Shown: positions 15,949 through 23,786, counted from the stretch's first letter. The stretch: DNA of 64,000 nt from Rubrivirga marina (GCF_002283365.1 NZ_MQWD01000001.1:3996711-4060710); one strand, 5' to 3'. Program-made: numbers and translations. Notes: generated from the sequence alone by a model not told the origin.

Positions 15949-16485
15949 CTACGCCGAGGCCGGCGTCCCCGGTGTGAGGGCCGCGTCAGGATTCAGCGGG
16001 CCGCCGTCGGTGCCGAGGAACGACGTGCAGTGCGCGCACCGGCTGGCGGCGTACGGGACCGTCTCGCGACAGTAGGCACACTTCTTCGTGGCCGGCTGGT
16101 CGGGCGCGTCGGCCTGCCCGAACTCGTCGCGGATCTCCTCCGACGCCCGCCGGACCGCCCGGACCAGGACGAACACGGCGACGGCCACGACGAGGAACGT
16201 CAGGAGGTGCGTCAGGAACGCGCCGTAGTTGAGCGTGACCGCGCCCGCCTCGGTCGCCGCCTCAAGCGTGGCGTACGGCCCGGCCGCCGCGTCGCCCTCG
16301 CGCAGCAGGAGGTAGTAGTCCGAAAAGTCCGTGTCGCCGAGGACGAGCCCGATCGGCGGCATCAGGAGGTCGTTGACGAGCGACTGGGCGACGGTCGTGA
16401 ACGCCGCGCCGACGGTGAACCCGATGGCGAGGTCGACGAGGTTGCCGCGGAGCGCGAACGTCTTGAAGTCGGAGAGCAGGGCCAT
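15949..16485 (-). CDS. mscL: large-conductance mechanosensitive channel with zinc-ribbon tail
   Basis: Inner-membrane safety valve opened by membrane tension. The 178-residue protein has the MscL start (FKTFALRGNLVDLAIGFTVGAAFTTVAQSLVNDLLMPPIGLVLG), a periplasmic loop, and TM2 (LTHLLTFLVVAVAVFVLVRAV, about residues 92-112). The unusual part is the C-terminus: instead of only the helical bundle there is a CAYCRETV...RCAHC motif (two CxxC pairs, about residues 135-155), a probable zinc ribbon. I chose the ATG opening MALLSDF; the longer frame upstream runs through a repeat element. Confidence 0.93.
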   Translation of the reverse strand: MALLSDFKTFALRGNLVDLAIGFTVGAAFTTVAQSLVNDLLMPPIGLVLGDTDFSDYYLLLREGDAAAGPYATLEAATEAGAVTLNYGAFLTHLLTFLVVAVAVFVLVRAVRRASEEIRDEFGQADAPDQPATKKCAYCRETVPYAASRCAHCTSFLGTDGGPLNPDAALTPGTPASA

Positions 16486-16509
16486 CGGGGGGTCGGGCGA
16501 GGCCCGGTG

Positions 16510-16690
16510 CATCGGGTGATCGGGCGAGGGCAGATCGGGTGATTGGGATGGCGGTCCCTCACCGCGGCTCATCGCAGGACGGACGCCACCAGCCGAGCGC
16601 GAGCGCTCACAAGGTGCCTCTGCCGAGGGGGTGGCGCCACCCCGTACCGACGGGCGCCCCAATCATCCATCACCCGATCGCACCTCACCC
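16510..16690. repeat. element with inverted ends, copy 2
   Basis: Second copy of the element at 9916-10086, with left and right ends 33/37 and 33/38 identical to copy 1. The right end continues with CCCGATCCGG and almost reaches the stop of nth at 16685. The interior differs in length and contains GTGGCGCCAC-type symmetry. Together with copy 1 it defines a family of small non-coding elements, each placed in a short gap flanking stop or start codons. Confidence 0.68.
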
Positions 16691-17527
16691 GATCCGGTAA
16701 TCTTTGACCTTCCTGGTCGTCCGGCCGGTCCGGGCGTCGAACACGTTCATGGAGCCCGTCCAGGGGTCGGCGATCTGCTCCGTCCCGTAGCGGTCGGTCT
16801 TCGTGGCCGGCTCGTCGAAGTAGCGGCCCGCGGTCTTGGAATAGTAGCGGCCCCGCTTCGGGTCGAGGCCGGAGAGCGGGTCGGGCAGCTTCTGGAGGGC
16901 GGCGTAGTAGTCGCAGAGGTCCGTGAGCGGGCACCGCTCGCACTTCGGGGCGCGGGCCTCGCAGGTGTAGCGACCGTGGAGGATGAGGAGGTGGTGGGCC
17001 TCGCCCCAGTCCTCGCGCGGGATCACGCGGCGGAGGCCCTTCTCGACCGCCAGCGGCGTCGGCTGGTCCTTGACCAGCCCGATCCGGTTCGCCACTCGGA
17101 ACACGTGCGTGTCGACGGCGATCGCGGCCTCGCCAAAGGCCACCGCGACGACCACGTTGGCCGTCTTCCGCCCGACCCCGGCCAGCGTCGTCAGCTCCTT
17201 GTGCTCGCGCGGGACCTCGCCGCCGTACTCGTCGCGGAGCATCCGGGCCGTCTTGGCGAGCGCCTTCGCCTTGTTGTTGGGGTACGAGACCGAGCGGATG
17301 TACTCGAAGATCTCGTCGGCCTCGGCCTCGGCCATCGCGGCGGCATCGGGGTAGGCCTCGAACAGGGCCGGCGTCACCAGGTTGACCCGCTTGTCGGTGC
17401 ACTGGGCCGAGAGGATGACGGCGACGAGGAGTTCGAACTCGCTCCGGAACTGGAGTTCGGTCTCGGGCGCGGGGATCGCCTCGCGGAGACGGTCGAGGAC
17501 GCGGGCGGTCTTTTCGGTTCGGGTCAC
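16685..17527 (-). CDS. nth: endonuclease III with C-terminal extension
   Basis: Base-excision repair glycosylase/AP lyase for oxidised pyrimidines. The HhH and catalytic residues are in LTTLAGVGRKTANVVVAVAFG (catalytic Lys) and AIAVDTHVFRVANRIG (catalytic Asp), and the [4Fe-4S] ligands in CEARAPKCERCPLTDLC (C-x6-C-x2-C-x5-C). About 65 residues follow the cluster, a tail (YYSKTAGRYFDEPATKTDRYG...) not seen in the roughly 215-residue family norm. A GTG start at 17527 (VTRTEK) gives 280 residues; an ATG at 17557 in the same frame lies inside a repeat element and is less likely. Confidence 0.93.
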   Translation of the reverse strand: MTRTEKTARVLDRLREAIPAPETELQFRSEFELLVAVILSAQCTDKRVNLVTPALFEAYPDAAAMAEAEADEIFEYIRSVSYPNNKAKALAKTARMLRDEYGGEVPREHKELTTLAGVGRKTANVVVAVAFGEAAIAVDTHVFRVANRIGLVKDQPTPLAVEKGLRRVIPREDWGEAHHLLILHGRYTCEARAPKCERCPLTDLCDYYAALQKLPDPLSGLDPKRGRYYSKTAGRYFDEPATKTDRYGTEQIADPWTGSMNVFDARTGRTTRKVKDYRIG

Positions 17528-17555
17528 GGGCGGATCGAGGGCGCCTCGTCTCCCC

Positions 17556-17684
17556 ATGTCATCCTGAGCGGAGCCGCGCAGCGGCGGCGCAGAGGGATCT
17601 CCGCCGAGCACGTCGCCCGGCAGGGCTCCACTGGCCGTGCGCGACGGAGATCCTTCGACTCGCTCCGCTCGCTCAGGATGACAT
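17556..17684. repeat. 129-bp element with 15-bp terminal inverted repeats
   Basis: ATGTCATCCTGAGCG at the left end has its exact reverse complement CGCTCAGGATGACAT at the right end. Inside, further paired segments are GGATCT-type near the left (AGAGGGATCTCCG) and GAGATCCTTCGACTCGCTCCG near the right. Elements with the consensus TCATCCTGAGCG...GGATCCTTCG...CGCTCAGGATGACA occur in many unrelated bacterial genomes as intergenic repeats (from memory). It sits in the divergent region between nth and a DUF4105 gene and overlaps an alternative nth start. Confidence 0.8.
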
Positions 17685-17797
17685 TCGGAGTGGGCGAAGA
17701 GCGAAAGGGCTGAGGGTCTGAAGATCCTACCGCAGGGGGTGTTCCGCCGAGGTCCCCGAGGGGACGCCCGCCCCAGCGTCGCCCGGTAGCTTCCGGC

Positions 17798-19012
17798 ATG
17801 CGCCTCCTCCCCGTCCTCCTGCTGACCGCCGCACTGGCGTTCACCGTCCGCGCCCAGCCCGCCGACTTCCCCGGCCTCGGCGCCGAGGTGGGCGCGGTCG
17901 GGCTGTCGGACTCCGCCCGCGTCTCGCTCCTCACGATGCTGCCGGGCGACGAGGTGTACAGCCTCTGGGGCCACAACGCCATCCGCATCGCCGACCCGGC
18001 CTCGGGCATCGACCGGGCCTACAACTACGGGACGTTCGACGCGAGCCAGCCCCACTTCGTCCTCCGGTTCCTGTCGGGCCGACTGAACTACCTCCTCGAC
18101 ACGGCCCCGTTCGACTACGAGCTCCGGCGCTACGCGGCACAGGGGCGGCCCATCGTCGAGCAGACGCTCGACCTCCGCCCCGAGACCGTCCGCGCGCTTT
18201 ACGACCTCCTCGAGACGAACGCGCTGCCCCAGAACCGGGACTACCGCTACGACTTCCTCCGCGACAACTGCTCGACGCGGCTCCTCGACGTCCTCGACGC
18301 CGCGCTCGCCGAGACGGGACGGCCCGTCGTCGCCCTGCCCCCCACCGACACGGCCTCGACCTTCCGCGACGACGTCCGCCGGTACATGGTGGGCGACCCG
18401 CTCGTCGACGTCGGCACGGCGCTCGGCCTCGGGCTCCCGATGGACCGGGTGCCGACGCGGCGCGAGGCCGTCTTCCTCCCGCTCGCCCTCGCCGAGGCGC
18501 TCGACGGCGCGACCGTCGCCGGACGTCCGCTCGTGACCGAGCGCGACACGCTGTTCTGGATTGAGGGCGCCGGGCTTCCCGAACCCGCCTTCCCCTGGCC
18601 AGCCGTCGTCACCTGGGGCCTGCTCGTCGTCGGGCTGGCCGGCGCCGTGTTCGGGTCGCGGCTGCCCACCGGCCTCCGCCGCCTCGGCCGCCTCGCCGAC
18701 GCCCTCCTGTTCGCCGCGGCCGGATTCGCCGGGACGGTCCTCCTCCTGCTCTGGACGGCGACCGACCACTACGTCACCGAGGCCAACGTCGAGCTCCTCT
18801 GGCTCTGGCCGACGCACCTCGCGTTCGCGATCCCGCTCCTCCGCGTCGACCTCCCCCCCGTCTGGCGGCGCTACGCGCTCGCCGCGGCTGTCGTCGCCGC
18901 CCTCTCCGTCGTCGTGTGGATCGCGGCGCCGGAGCCCGTCCACCCGGCCACGCTCCCCCTCGCGCTGCTGGTGGCGGTCCGCGCCGGGGATCGGTCACGG
19001 GGGAAAGCCTGA
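17798..19012 (+). CDS. DUF4105 envelope protein
   Basis: This 404-residue protein has a signal peptide (MRLLPVLLLTAALAFTVRAQ), a DUF4105-type domain (about residues 35-230; key pieces LLTMLPGDEVYSLWGHNAIRI, YNYGTFD, and RYDFLRDNCSTRLLD) and five or more C-terminal membrane helices (about 265-395). The conserved His of WGHNAIRI and the Cys of RDNCSTR resemble a papain-like (NlpC/P60-type) catalytic pair; that is inference from the motif. The family is common in Bacteroidota and of unproven function. Confidence 0.85.
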   Translation: MRLLPVLLLTAALAFTVRAQPADFPGLGAEVGAVGLSDSARVSLLTMLPGDEVYSLWGHNAIRIADPASGIDRAYNYGTFDASQPHFVLRFLSGRLNYLLDTAPFDYELRRYAAQGRPIVEQTLDLRPETVRALYDLLETNALPQNRDYRYDFLRDNCSTRLLDVLDAALAETGRPVVALPPTDTASTFRDDVRRYMVGDPLVDVGTALGLGLPMDRVPTRREAVFLPLALAEALDGATVAGRPLVTERDTLFWIEGAGLPEPAFPWPAVVTWGLLVVGLAGAVFGSRLPTGLRRLGRLADALLFAAAGFAGTVLLLLWTATDHYVTEANVELLWLWPTHLAFAIPLLRVDLPPVWRRYALAAAVVAALSVVVWIAAPEPVHPATLPLALLVAVRAGDRSRGKA

Positions 19013-19060
19013 AACGGCCTGCAGGACGGACTTCCCAGCCTTCCCGCCCGTTGGCCACAC

Positions 19061-19486
19061 ATGTACGCTCTCCTCTACCGCTCCCGCGCCCGCCCTGGCC
19101 TTCTGGCGTCGGATCTGAACCACATCATCGAGACGGCGGAGGCCCGCAACTCCGACCTCGACGTGACGGGCCTGCTCCTCTACGGCCAACTCGCGGTCGT
19201 GCCCGGCGCCCCTGGCGAGTTCGTCCAGTGGATCGAGGGGACGGAAGAGGCCGTCGAAGGCCTGTACGCCGAGATCGCGACCGACAAGCGCCACTTCGAC
19301 CCCGAGGTTCTGGCTCGCGGCCCCATCCGAGAGCTCCAGGGCGCGAACGGCGCGTTCGTGCCGTCGGGGCGGCTGTTCCCGACTTGGTCGATGGGACTCG
19401 TCCGTCTCTCCGAGTTGCCGGCGACGCTCTCGGGCTTCCTCGAGTTCGCTCGCGACTGGGACCGGCAGGTCGCGACGATGGCGTAG
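19061..19486 (+). CDS. stand-alone BLUF blue-light sensor
   Basis: A 141-residue FAD-binding BLUF photoreceptor with no effector domain. Key flavin-contact residues are present: Tyr6 (LLYRSRA), Asn30 (AEARNSDLDVTGLLLY), Gln56 in FVQWIEG, and Trp109/Met111 in FPTWSMGL. These correspond to Tyr21, Asn45, Gln63, Trp104 and Met106 of AppA. Short insertions after residue 45 and around residue 95 distinguish it from AppA. Short BLUF proteins act by binding a partner, but no obvious partner is adjacent. It starts 48 bp after the DUF4105 gene. Confidence 0.93.
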   Translation: MYALLYRSRARPGLLASDLNHIIETAEARNSDLDVTGLLLYGQLAVVPGAPGEFVQWIEGTEEAVEGLYAEIATDKRHFDPEVLARGPIRELQGANGAFVPSGRLFPTWSMGLVRLSELPATLSGFLEFARDWDRQVATMA

Positions 19487-19522
19487 CGGCGGGCTCGTCC
19501 GGGGCTCCACGCGGGCCGGCAT

Positions 19523-19542
19523 CCTCCTCGGCGCCGAGGAGG
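19523..19542. repeat. dispersed GC palindrome, variant copy
   Basis: A perfect 20-bp palindrome, CCTCCTCGGCGCCGAGGAGG, 36 bp after the BLUF stop and before the two minus-strand tRNA genes. It shares the core CTCGGCGCCGAG with the other copies. It may end transcription from both directions. Confidence 0.7.
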
Positions 19543-19584
19543 GCTCACAACAAACGCCCGCCGCCAAGGAGGCGCCGGGCGGGG

Positions 19585-19657
19585 TACCGCGTACGGGATT
19601 TGAACCCGTGTTACCGCCGTGAAAGGGCGGCGTCCTAAACCCCTAGACGAACGCGGC
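19585..19657 (-). tRNA. tRNA-Glu (TTC)
   Basis: On the minus strand the acceptor arms GCCGCGT/ACGCGGT (one G-U at the end) enclose a D arm with TCGTCTAGGGG, an anticodon arm CCGCC-CTTTCAC-GGCGG with anticodon TTC, and a T arm ACGGG-TTCAAAT-CCCGT. Length is 73 nt with discriminator A and no encoded CCA. It is 33 bp downstream of tRNA-His and probably shares its transcript. Confidence 0.93.
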
Positions 19658-19690
19658 AGGGGCCGCTCGCACCCGAAGGCGGAGCGGCGG

Positions 19691-19765
19691 GGAGACTAGT
19701 GGGAATTGAACCCACGACCTCCAGGGCCACAACCTGGCGCTCTAACCAACTGAGCTATAGCCTCC
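19691..19765 (-). tRNA. tRNA-His (GTG)
   Basis: The minus strand gives an encoded G(-1), acceptor GAGGCTA/TAGTCTC with one G-U, D arm TAGCTCAGTTGGTTAGAGC, anticodon arm CCAGG-TTGTGGC-CCTGG (anticodon GTG), and T arm GTGGG-TTCAATT-CCCAC, with C73. The G(-1):C73 pair is the identity element for histidyl-tRNA. CCA is not encoded. Upstream at 19789-19796 the minus strand reads TACCTTTT, similar to the Bacteroidota -7 element TAnnTTTG. Confidence 0.95.
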
Positions 19766-19853
19766 GTGTCCCGTTAAGGAACGGACCGAAAAGGTACGCG
19801 CGGCGTCGGCGTCCGCTTTGGGAGCCCGATTGAAAATCCGCGAAGCACGCTCG

Positions 19854-21125
19854 TCACGACTCCGGGAGCGTACCGGCGATCGTCTCGTGGAGGTCAGCCG
19901 GACGGAGGTGGCGGCGGACGGCGGCCGTGACCTCGTCGGTCGTGAGCGCCTGGACGAGGTCCGGGTAGCGGTCGAGGTAGCCGACGTCGAACCCGCGCTC
20001 GGCGTTGACGAGGAGCCGCGCAGCGACGCCCGCCGTCGTCGCGAGGGCCACGACGTGCTGGCCGGCGAGCGTCGTCCGCGTGGCGGCGAGGGCCTCCTCC
20101 CCCACCCCCTCGTCCACGAAAGCCTCCACCTCGGCGCGCGTCGCGGCGATGCCGCGGTCGAGGTTCTCCTGGCTCAGCGTGACGTTGACACGGAGGTGCC
20201 CGTCGTGGCGGACGCTCGGCCCGCCCAGCGACGCGCCGATCCCGTACGTCAGCCCCTGCTCGTCGCGGACCGTCTGCATGAGCCGGCCCGAGAAGTTGCC
20301 GCCGAGGGCGAACACGCCGGCGAACGCCGCGAGGAAGTCGTCGCTGTCGCGGCGGAGGTCGACGGCGTGCCCGAGGCGGACGTCGAGGTTGCGGCGGTCG
20401 GCCATCTCGACGACCGTCCGGCCCGGCGGCTCAGGGGCCGCCTCGGCGTCGAAGACGGGGGACCGCCCGTGCGGCGGCCAGTCGCCGAGCGACGCCGCGA
20501 CGGCGGCCTCGACGGCCTCGGGGTCCACGTCGCCCACGAACGCGATCGTCAGCCCGTCGGACCCGACGTGGTCGGCGTGGTACTGGCGGACGGCCTCGGG
20601 CGTGACGGCCTCGACGGCCTGGAGCTCGGCCTCCGGCGCGAGCGCGTAGTTGGGGTGGGCCGGACCGTAGAGCCGCCGTGCGAGCGCGCCCGACGCCTGC
20701 GACCCCGTCGACTCGAGCGACCGCCGGACGCCCGCGATGGCGCGGACGACGGCCTTCTGGACCTCGTCGGCGTCGAGGGCCGGCGTCCGGAGCTGCTCGG
20801 CGAGAATGGCGATGACGTCAGCGAGGTCGTCGCGGAGGGCGCGGCCGGCGAAGCCCATCCGGAGGCCGTCGGAGTAGAACGAGACCTGGGCCCCGCGGCC
20901 TTCGAGGGCCTCCGCGATCTCGAACCGGTCGCGGGTCCGGGTCCCCTTGTCGAGGAGGTTCGCCACGAGCGACTGGACCACGTCGTCGGCCGCGCCGAGG
21001 TCGGGCGCCGCCTCGAACGAGCCCCGGAAGCTGACCACGTCGCGGACGCCGGTGTGGAGGAGGAGCAGCCGGGCTGAGCCGGCGGTGGCGTCGTGAACGC
21101 GGGGGGCGAGGTGGACGTCGGACAA
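19854..21125 (-). CDS. M16 peptidase-family protein lacking the zinc motif
   Basis: This 423-residue protein has the M16 fold layout (two homologous halves, with RRLYGPAHPNYALAPEAELQAVEAVTPEAVRQYHADHVG near residue 150 and the C-terminal LGGNFSGRLMQTVRDEQGLTYGIGASL) but no HxxEH or inverted motif in the N-terminal half. It follows a catalytically complete M16 gene on the same strand by 93 bp. Pairs of active and inactive M16 subunits often form heterodimers (as in mitochondrial processing peptidase and bacterial homologues), and that is the likely arrangement. Confidence 0.9.
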   Translation of the reverse strand: MSDVHLAPRVHDATAGSARLLLLHTGVRDVVSFRGSFEAAPDLGAADDVVQSLVANLLDKGTRTRDRFEIAEALEGRGAQVSFYSDGLRMGFAGRALRDDLADVIAILAEQLRTPALDADEVQKAVVRAIAGVRRSLESTGSQASGALARRLYGPAHPNYALAPEAELQAVEAVTPEAVRQYHADHVGSDGLTIAFVGDVDPEAVEAAVAASLGDWPPHGRSPVFDAEAAPEPPGRTVVEMADRRNLDVRLGHAVDLRRDSDDFLAAFAGVFALGGNFSGRLMQTVRDEQGLTYGIGASLGGPSVRHDGHLRVNVTLSQENLDRGIAATRAEVEAFVDEGVGEEALAATRTTLAGQHVVALATTAGVAARLLVNAERGFDVGYLDRYPDLVQALTTDEVTAAVRRHLRPADLHETIAGTLPES

Positions 21126-21186
21126 ATCAGAGGGGAAAGCAGGAGGGCTACACGCGGCGGGCCGGGCGGTGATCCGGCCGGGACTG

Positions 21187-21217
21187 CCCGCCTCGGGGGA
21201 GCGCGGGCCGAGGCGGG
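21187..21217. repeat. dispersed GC palindrome between the two M16 genes
   Basis: Arms CCCGCCTCGG and CCGAGGCGGG are separated by 11 bases. The copy lies immediately after the stop of the active M16 gene (stop at 21219 on the minus strand), so it may partly terminate or stabilise the upstream message before the second M16 gene. Confidence 0.7.
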
Positions 21218-21218
21218 G

Positions 21219-22577
21219 CTACGCCTCGTCCGGCACGTACCACGCCACCGTCAAGCGGTCGTTGTCGAGGACCGACGCGGCGGCGGCCTGGACGTCGGCG
21301 GCGGAGACGGCCTCGATCCGGTCGCGGTAGTCTGCGAAGAGCGTCCAGTCGCCGACGGCGACCGCCTCGTTGATCTGCGAGACGACGGCGTACGGTCCGT
21401 CGCGACCGAAGGCCTCGTCGGCGACGACTTGGCGGCGGGCGCGGGCGAGCTCGGCGTCGGTGACCCCGTCGTCGGCGACGGCCTGGAGCGCGGCCTGGAG
21501 GGCCGCCTCGGCGGCGTCGTGGGCCACGTCGGGCGCGAGCGTGGCGTAGGCGATGAACAGGCCGGGGTCGCGGAGCCGCGGGAAGTACGCGCTGGCCGAC
21601 GTCGACAGCCCCGCGTCCGTGAGCGCGCGGTAGAGCCGGCCGCTCTTGCCGGCGGCCAGGACCTGGACGAGCACGTCGAGGGCGTCGGCGGTGTCGTCGA
21701 GGCCGGCGGGGGCCTTGTAGGCGAGGAGCACGGCGCCGAGCTCGCCGGCCTGGCGGACCACGACCCGCCGCTCGCCGCGCTGTTCGGGCTCGCGGGTCAC
21801 GGCCGCGTCGAACGGGCGGTGGACGAGCGGCTCGGGCGCGTCCGGGGCCGCCTCGGGGCCGGCGGCGAGCGGCCCGAAGTGCCGGTCGAGCAGGTCGAGG
21901 GCCTCGGCCCGGTCGAACTGGCCGGCGACGGTCGCCGTCGCGTTCTGCGGCCAGTAGTAGGTGTCGTAGAAGTGGCGGAGGCCCTCGGCCGTGACGGTCT
22001 CGACGTCGCTCCGCCAGCCGATGACGGGGTGACCGTAGGGGTGGGCGTGGAAGGCCGTCGCGTAGGTCGCGTGGAGCAGCTTCCGGAGCGGCTCGTTCTC
22101 GCCCCGGTCGAGCTCGTTGAGCACGACGGTCCGCTCGCTCGCGAGGTCCTCGTCGCGGACGCGCGCGCCGCGCATCCGGTCGGCCTCGATCTCGACGGCC
22201 TTCTCGAGGTGCTCGCTCGGGAGGAGCGCGTAGTAGTTCGTCCGGTCGTACCACGTCGTCGCGTTGATCTGGCCGCCGAGCGACTGGAGCACCTGGAACA
22301 CGCTCGTGCCGAGGTCGCGGTTGAACCGCTCCGAGCCCTTGAACATGAGGTGCTCCAAGAGATGCGTCGCGCCCGTCAGCCCGGCCCCCTCGTTCCGGCT
22401 CCCGACGCGGTACGTCACCTGGAAGGCGACGACGGGCACGGCGGCCTCGGGGGCCAGCAGGACCGTCAGCCCGTTCCGGTGGCGGTACTCCTCGACGCCG
22501 CCGGCGGCCCGGACGAACTCGAAGGCGGCGTGATCGACGGGGGCGTCGGTCTCGAGGTCTACTTCTGCGGACGGCAT
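21219..22577 (-). CDS. M16 family zinc metallopeptidase
   Basis: A 452-residue M16B-type peptidase. The zinc-binding inverted motif HLLEH is at residues 72-76 in GATHLLEHLMFKGSERF, with the distal glutamate in ERTVVLNELDRGENEP about 75 residues later. The second half has the R/Y pair region in LGAVLLAYKAPAG and GKSGRLYRALTDAGLSTSASAY. No signal peptide is seen from the ATG chosen (MPSAEVDL), so the enzyme appears cytoplasmic, or exported by a start further upstream that I do not favour. It pairs with the inactive M16 protein encoded downstream. Confidence 0.92.
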   Translation of the reverse strand: MPSAEVDLETDAPVDHAAFEFVRAAGGVEEYRHRNGLTVLLAPEAAVPVVAFQVTYRVGSRNEGAGLTGATHLLEHLMFKGSERFNRDLGTSVFQVLQSLGGQINATTWYDRTNYYALLPSEHLEKAVEIEADRMRGARVRDEDLASERTVVLNELDRGENEPLRKLLHATYATAFHAHPYGHPVIGWRSDVETVTAEGLRHFYDTYYWPQNATATVAGQFDRAEALDLLDRHFGPLAAGPEAAPDAPEPLVHRPFDAAVTREPEQRGERRVVVRQAGELGAVLLAYKAPAGLDDTADALDVLVQVLAAGKSGRLYRALTDAGLSTSASAYFPRLRDPGLFIAYATLAPDVAHDAAEAALQAALQAVADDGVTDAELARARRQVVADEAFGRDGPYAVVSQINEAVAVGDWTLFADYRDRIEAVSAADVQAAAASVLDNDRLTVAWYVPDEA

Positions 22578-22737
22578 GCAGTCGGGGACTGGGGCCGCGT
22601 ACGACGGTCCGCCTCCGCCGCGGATCCCGGCCCCCCGCCCGACTCGGGTGCGAACGCACGGGGCTGCGTCGTCATATGAGGAGACAAGCCGGGCGGCCTC
22701 CCCGCCGATACCTTCTCTCCGACGACCTCCCCCCACC

Positions 22738-23181
22738 ATGCGCGCCCCCCTCCTCTTCGTCCTCGCCCTCGCGGTGCTGGCCGGCTGCAAGCTGGAGCCG
22801 AGACAGCCCGTCGGCGCCGCCGAGCCCACGGCCGAGGGCGTCGCCCCGGCCCCGATGCCGGACCGGCCTCCGCCGCCGGGCACCCAGCCCGCGCCTCCCC
22901 CCGACGCCCTCGTCAATACGACGACGGCCGACGGGAAGGCCGCCGTCGTCCTCTACGTCACGGAGTGGTGCCCGTACTGCCGCGCCGCGCGTGAGTACAT
23001 GGCGGCCGAGGACATCCCGCACGAGGTCGTCGACATCGAGAAGGACGAGGCCGGGGCGCGCGAGTACCAGGCCCGCGGGGGCACCGGCGGCATCCCGCTC
23101 GTGGCCGTCGGGACGAGCGTGATGGAGGGCTGGAACGAGGACATCGCCCGCGACATGCTCGACAAGGGCGGCTACGACTGA
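22738..23181 (+). CDS. lipoprotein glutaredoxin
   Basis: This 147-residue protein begins with a lipoprotein signal (MRAPLLFVLALAVLAGC, lipobox LAGC), has a Pro-rich linker (about residues 30-60) and ends with a glutaredoxin domain. The redox motif is CPYC in VTEWCPYCRAAREYM, and the cis-proline region is GGIPLVAVG. A glutaredoxin anchored outside the inner membrane is unusual because glutathione systems are mostly cytoplasmic; a periplasmic disulfide reductase or bacillithiol-type role is possible. It is divergent from the M16 genes and convergent with the RmlC-like gene. Confidence 0.86.
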   Translation: MRAPLLFVLALAVLAGCKLEPRQPVGAAEPTAEGVAPAPMPDRPPPPGTQPAPPPDALVNTTTADGKAAVVLYVTEWCPYCRAAREYMAAEDIPHEVVDIEKDEAGAREYQARGGTGGIPLVAVGTSVMEGWNEDIARDMLDKGGYD

Positions 23182-23190
23182 TGGGCCGGC

Positions 23191-23221
23191 CCCGCCCGCC
23201 TCGGCACCGAGGCGGGCGGGG
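23191..23221. repeat. dispersed GC palindrome, bidirectional terminator position
   Basis: CCCGCCCGCCTCGG and CCGAGGCGGGCGGG form 14-bp arms around a two- to four-base centre. The copy fills the short gap between the convergent glutaredoxin and RmlC-like genes, ending one base before the latter's stop codon. Its long stem makes it a good bidirectional terminator. Confidence 0.8.
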
Positions 23222-23746
23222 TCAGACCCACGGGTAGCCGGCGTCGCGCGGGTGGATCACGCGGACCTCGGCGGGCCACTCGATCCCGAACGCCGGGTCG
23301 TCCCACCGCACGCCGCGGCCGGCGTCGGGCGCGTACGGCGCCGAGATCATGTAGAACACCTCCGTCGCGTCCTCCAGCGTGAGGAAGCCGTGGGCGCAGC
23401 CCTCGGGCACGTACAGCGCGACGCCGTTCTCGGCCGTCAGCGTCTCGCCGTGCCACTGGCGGAACGTCGGCGAGCCCGGCCGAAGATCCAGGCACACGTC
23501 GTAGAGCGCCCCGCGCGTGCAGCGGACGAGCTTCGCCTCTTCGTACGGCGCCGCCTGGTAGTGCATCCCGCGCAGCGTGCCAGCGGCGGCGTTGTACGAG
23601 ACCGAGCACTGCGCGACCACCCCGTTCAGCCCGGCCTCCGCCAGCACCGCGCCGTCCCACGTCCGCGCAAAGTGCCCTCGGTCGTCCGCGTGCCGCTCCG
23701 GACGGACGACGACGCAGCCGGGGATCTTCGTTGGCTCCAGGTTCAT
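23222..23746 (-). CDS. dTDP-4-dehydrorhamnose 3,5-epimerase family protein
   Basis: A 174-residue cupin of the RmlC family, which epimerises 4-keto-6-deoxy sugar nucleotides. Recognisable parts are PTKIPGCVVVRPERHADDRGHFARTW, the catalytic His region GTLRGMHYQ (about residue 62), VCLDLRPGSPTF, and YVPEGCAHGFLTLED near residue 115. The product sugar is unknown. It is the last of three sugar genes on the minus strand (epimerase, C-methyltransferase, this), 40 bp after the methyltransferase. An alternative ATG six codons upstream (23764) exists; MNLEPTK aligns better with family starts. Confidence 0.9.
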   Translation of the reverse strand: MNLEPTKIPGCVVVRPERHADDRGHFARTWDGAVLAEAGLNGVVAQCSVSYNAAAGTLRGMHYQAAPYEEAKLVRCTRGALYDVCLDLRPGSPTFRQWHGETLTAENGVALYVPEGCAHGFLTLEDATEVFYMISAPYAPDAGRGVRWDDPAFGIEWPAEVRVIHPRDAGYPWV

Positions 23747-23786
23747 GTCTCGGGGGTCGATCATCCGGTGCCCCAGCCCCAGACGA

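Noticed and set aside
17528-17557. ATG start for nth inside the repeat element.
   Set aside because: The ten extra residues are element-encoded and match no family start; GTG at 17527 is preferred but not proven.
19061-19486. BLUF protein as part of a light-signalling operon with DUF4105.
   Set aside because: The two genes are 48 bp apart on one strand, but there is no functional link known between the families; only co-orientation supports it.
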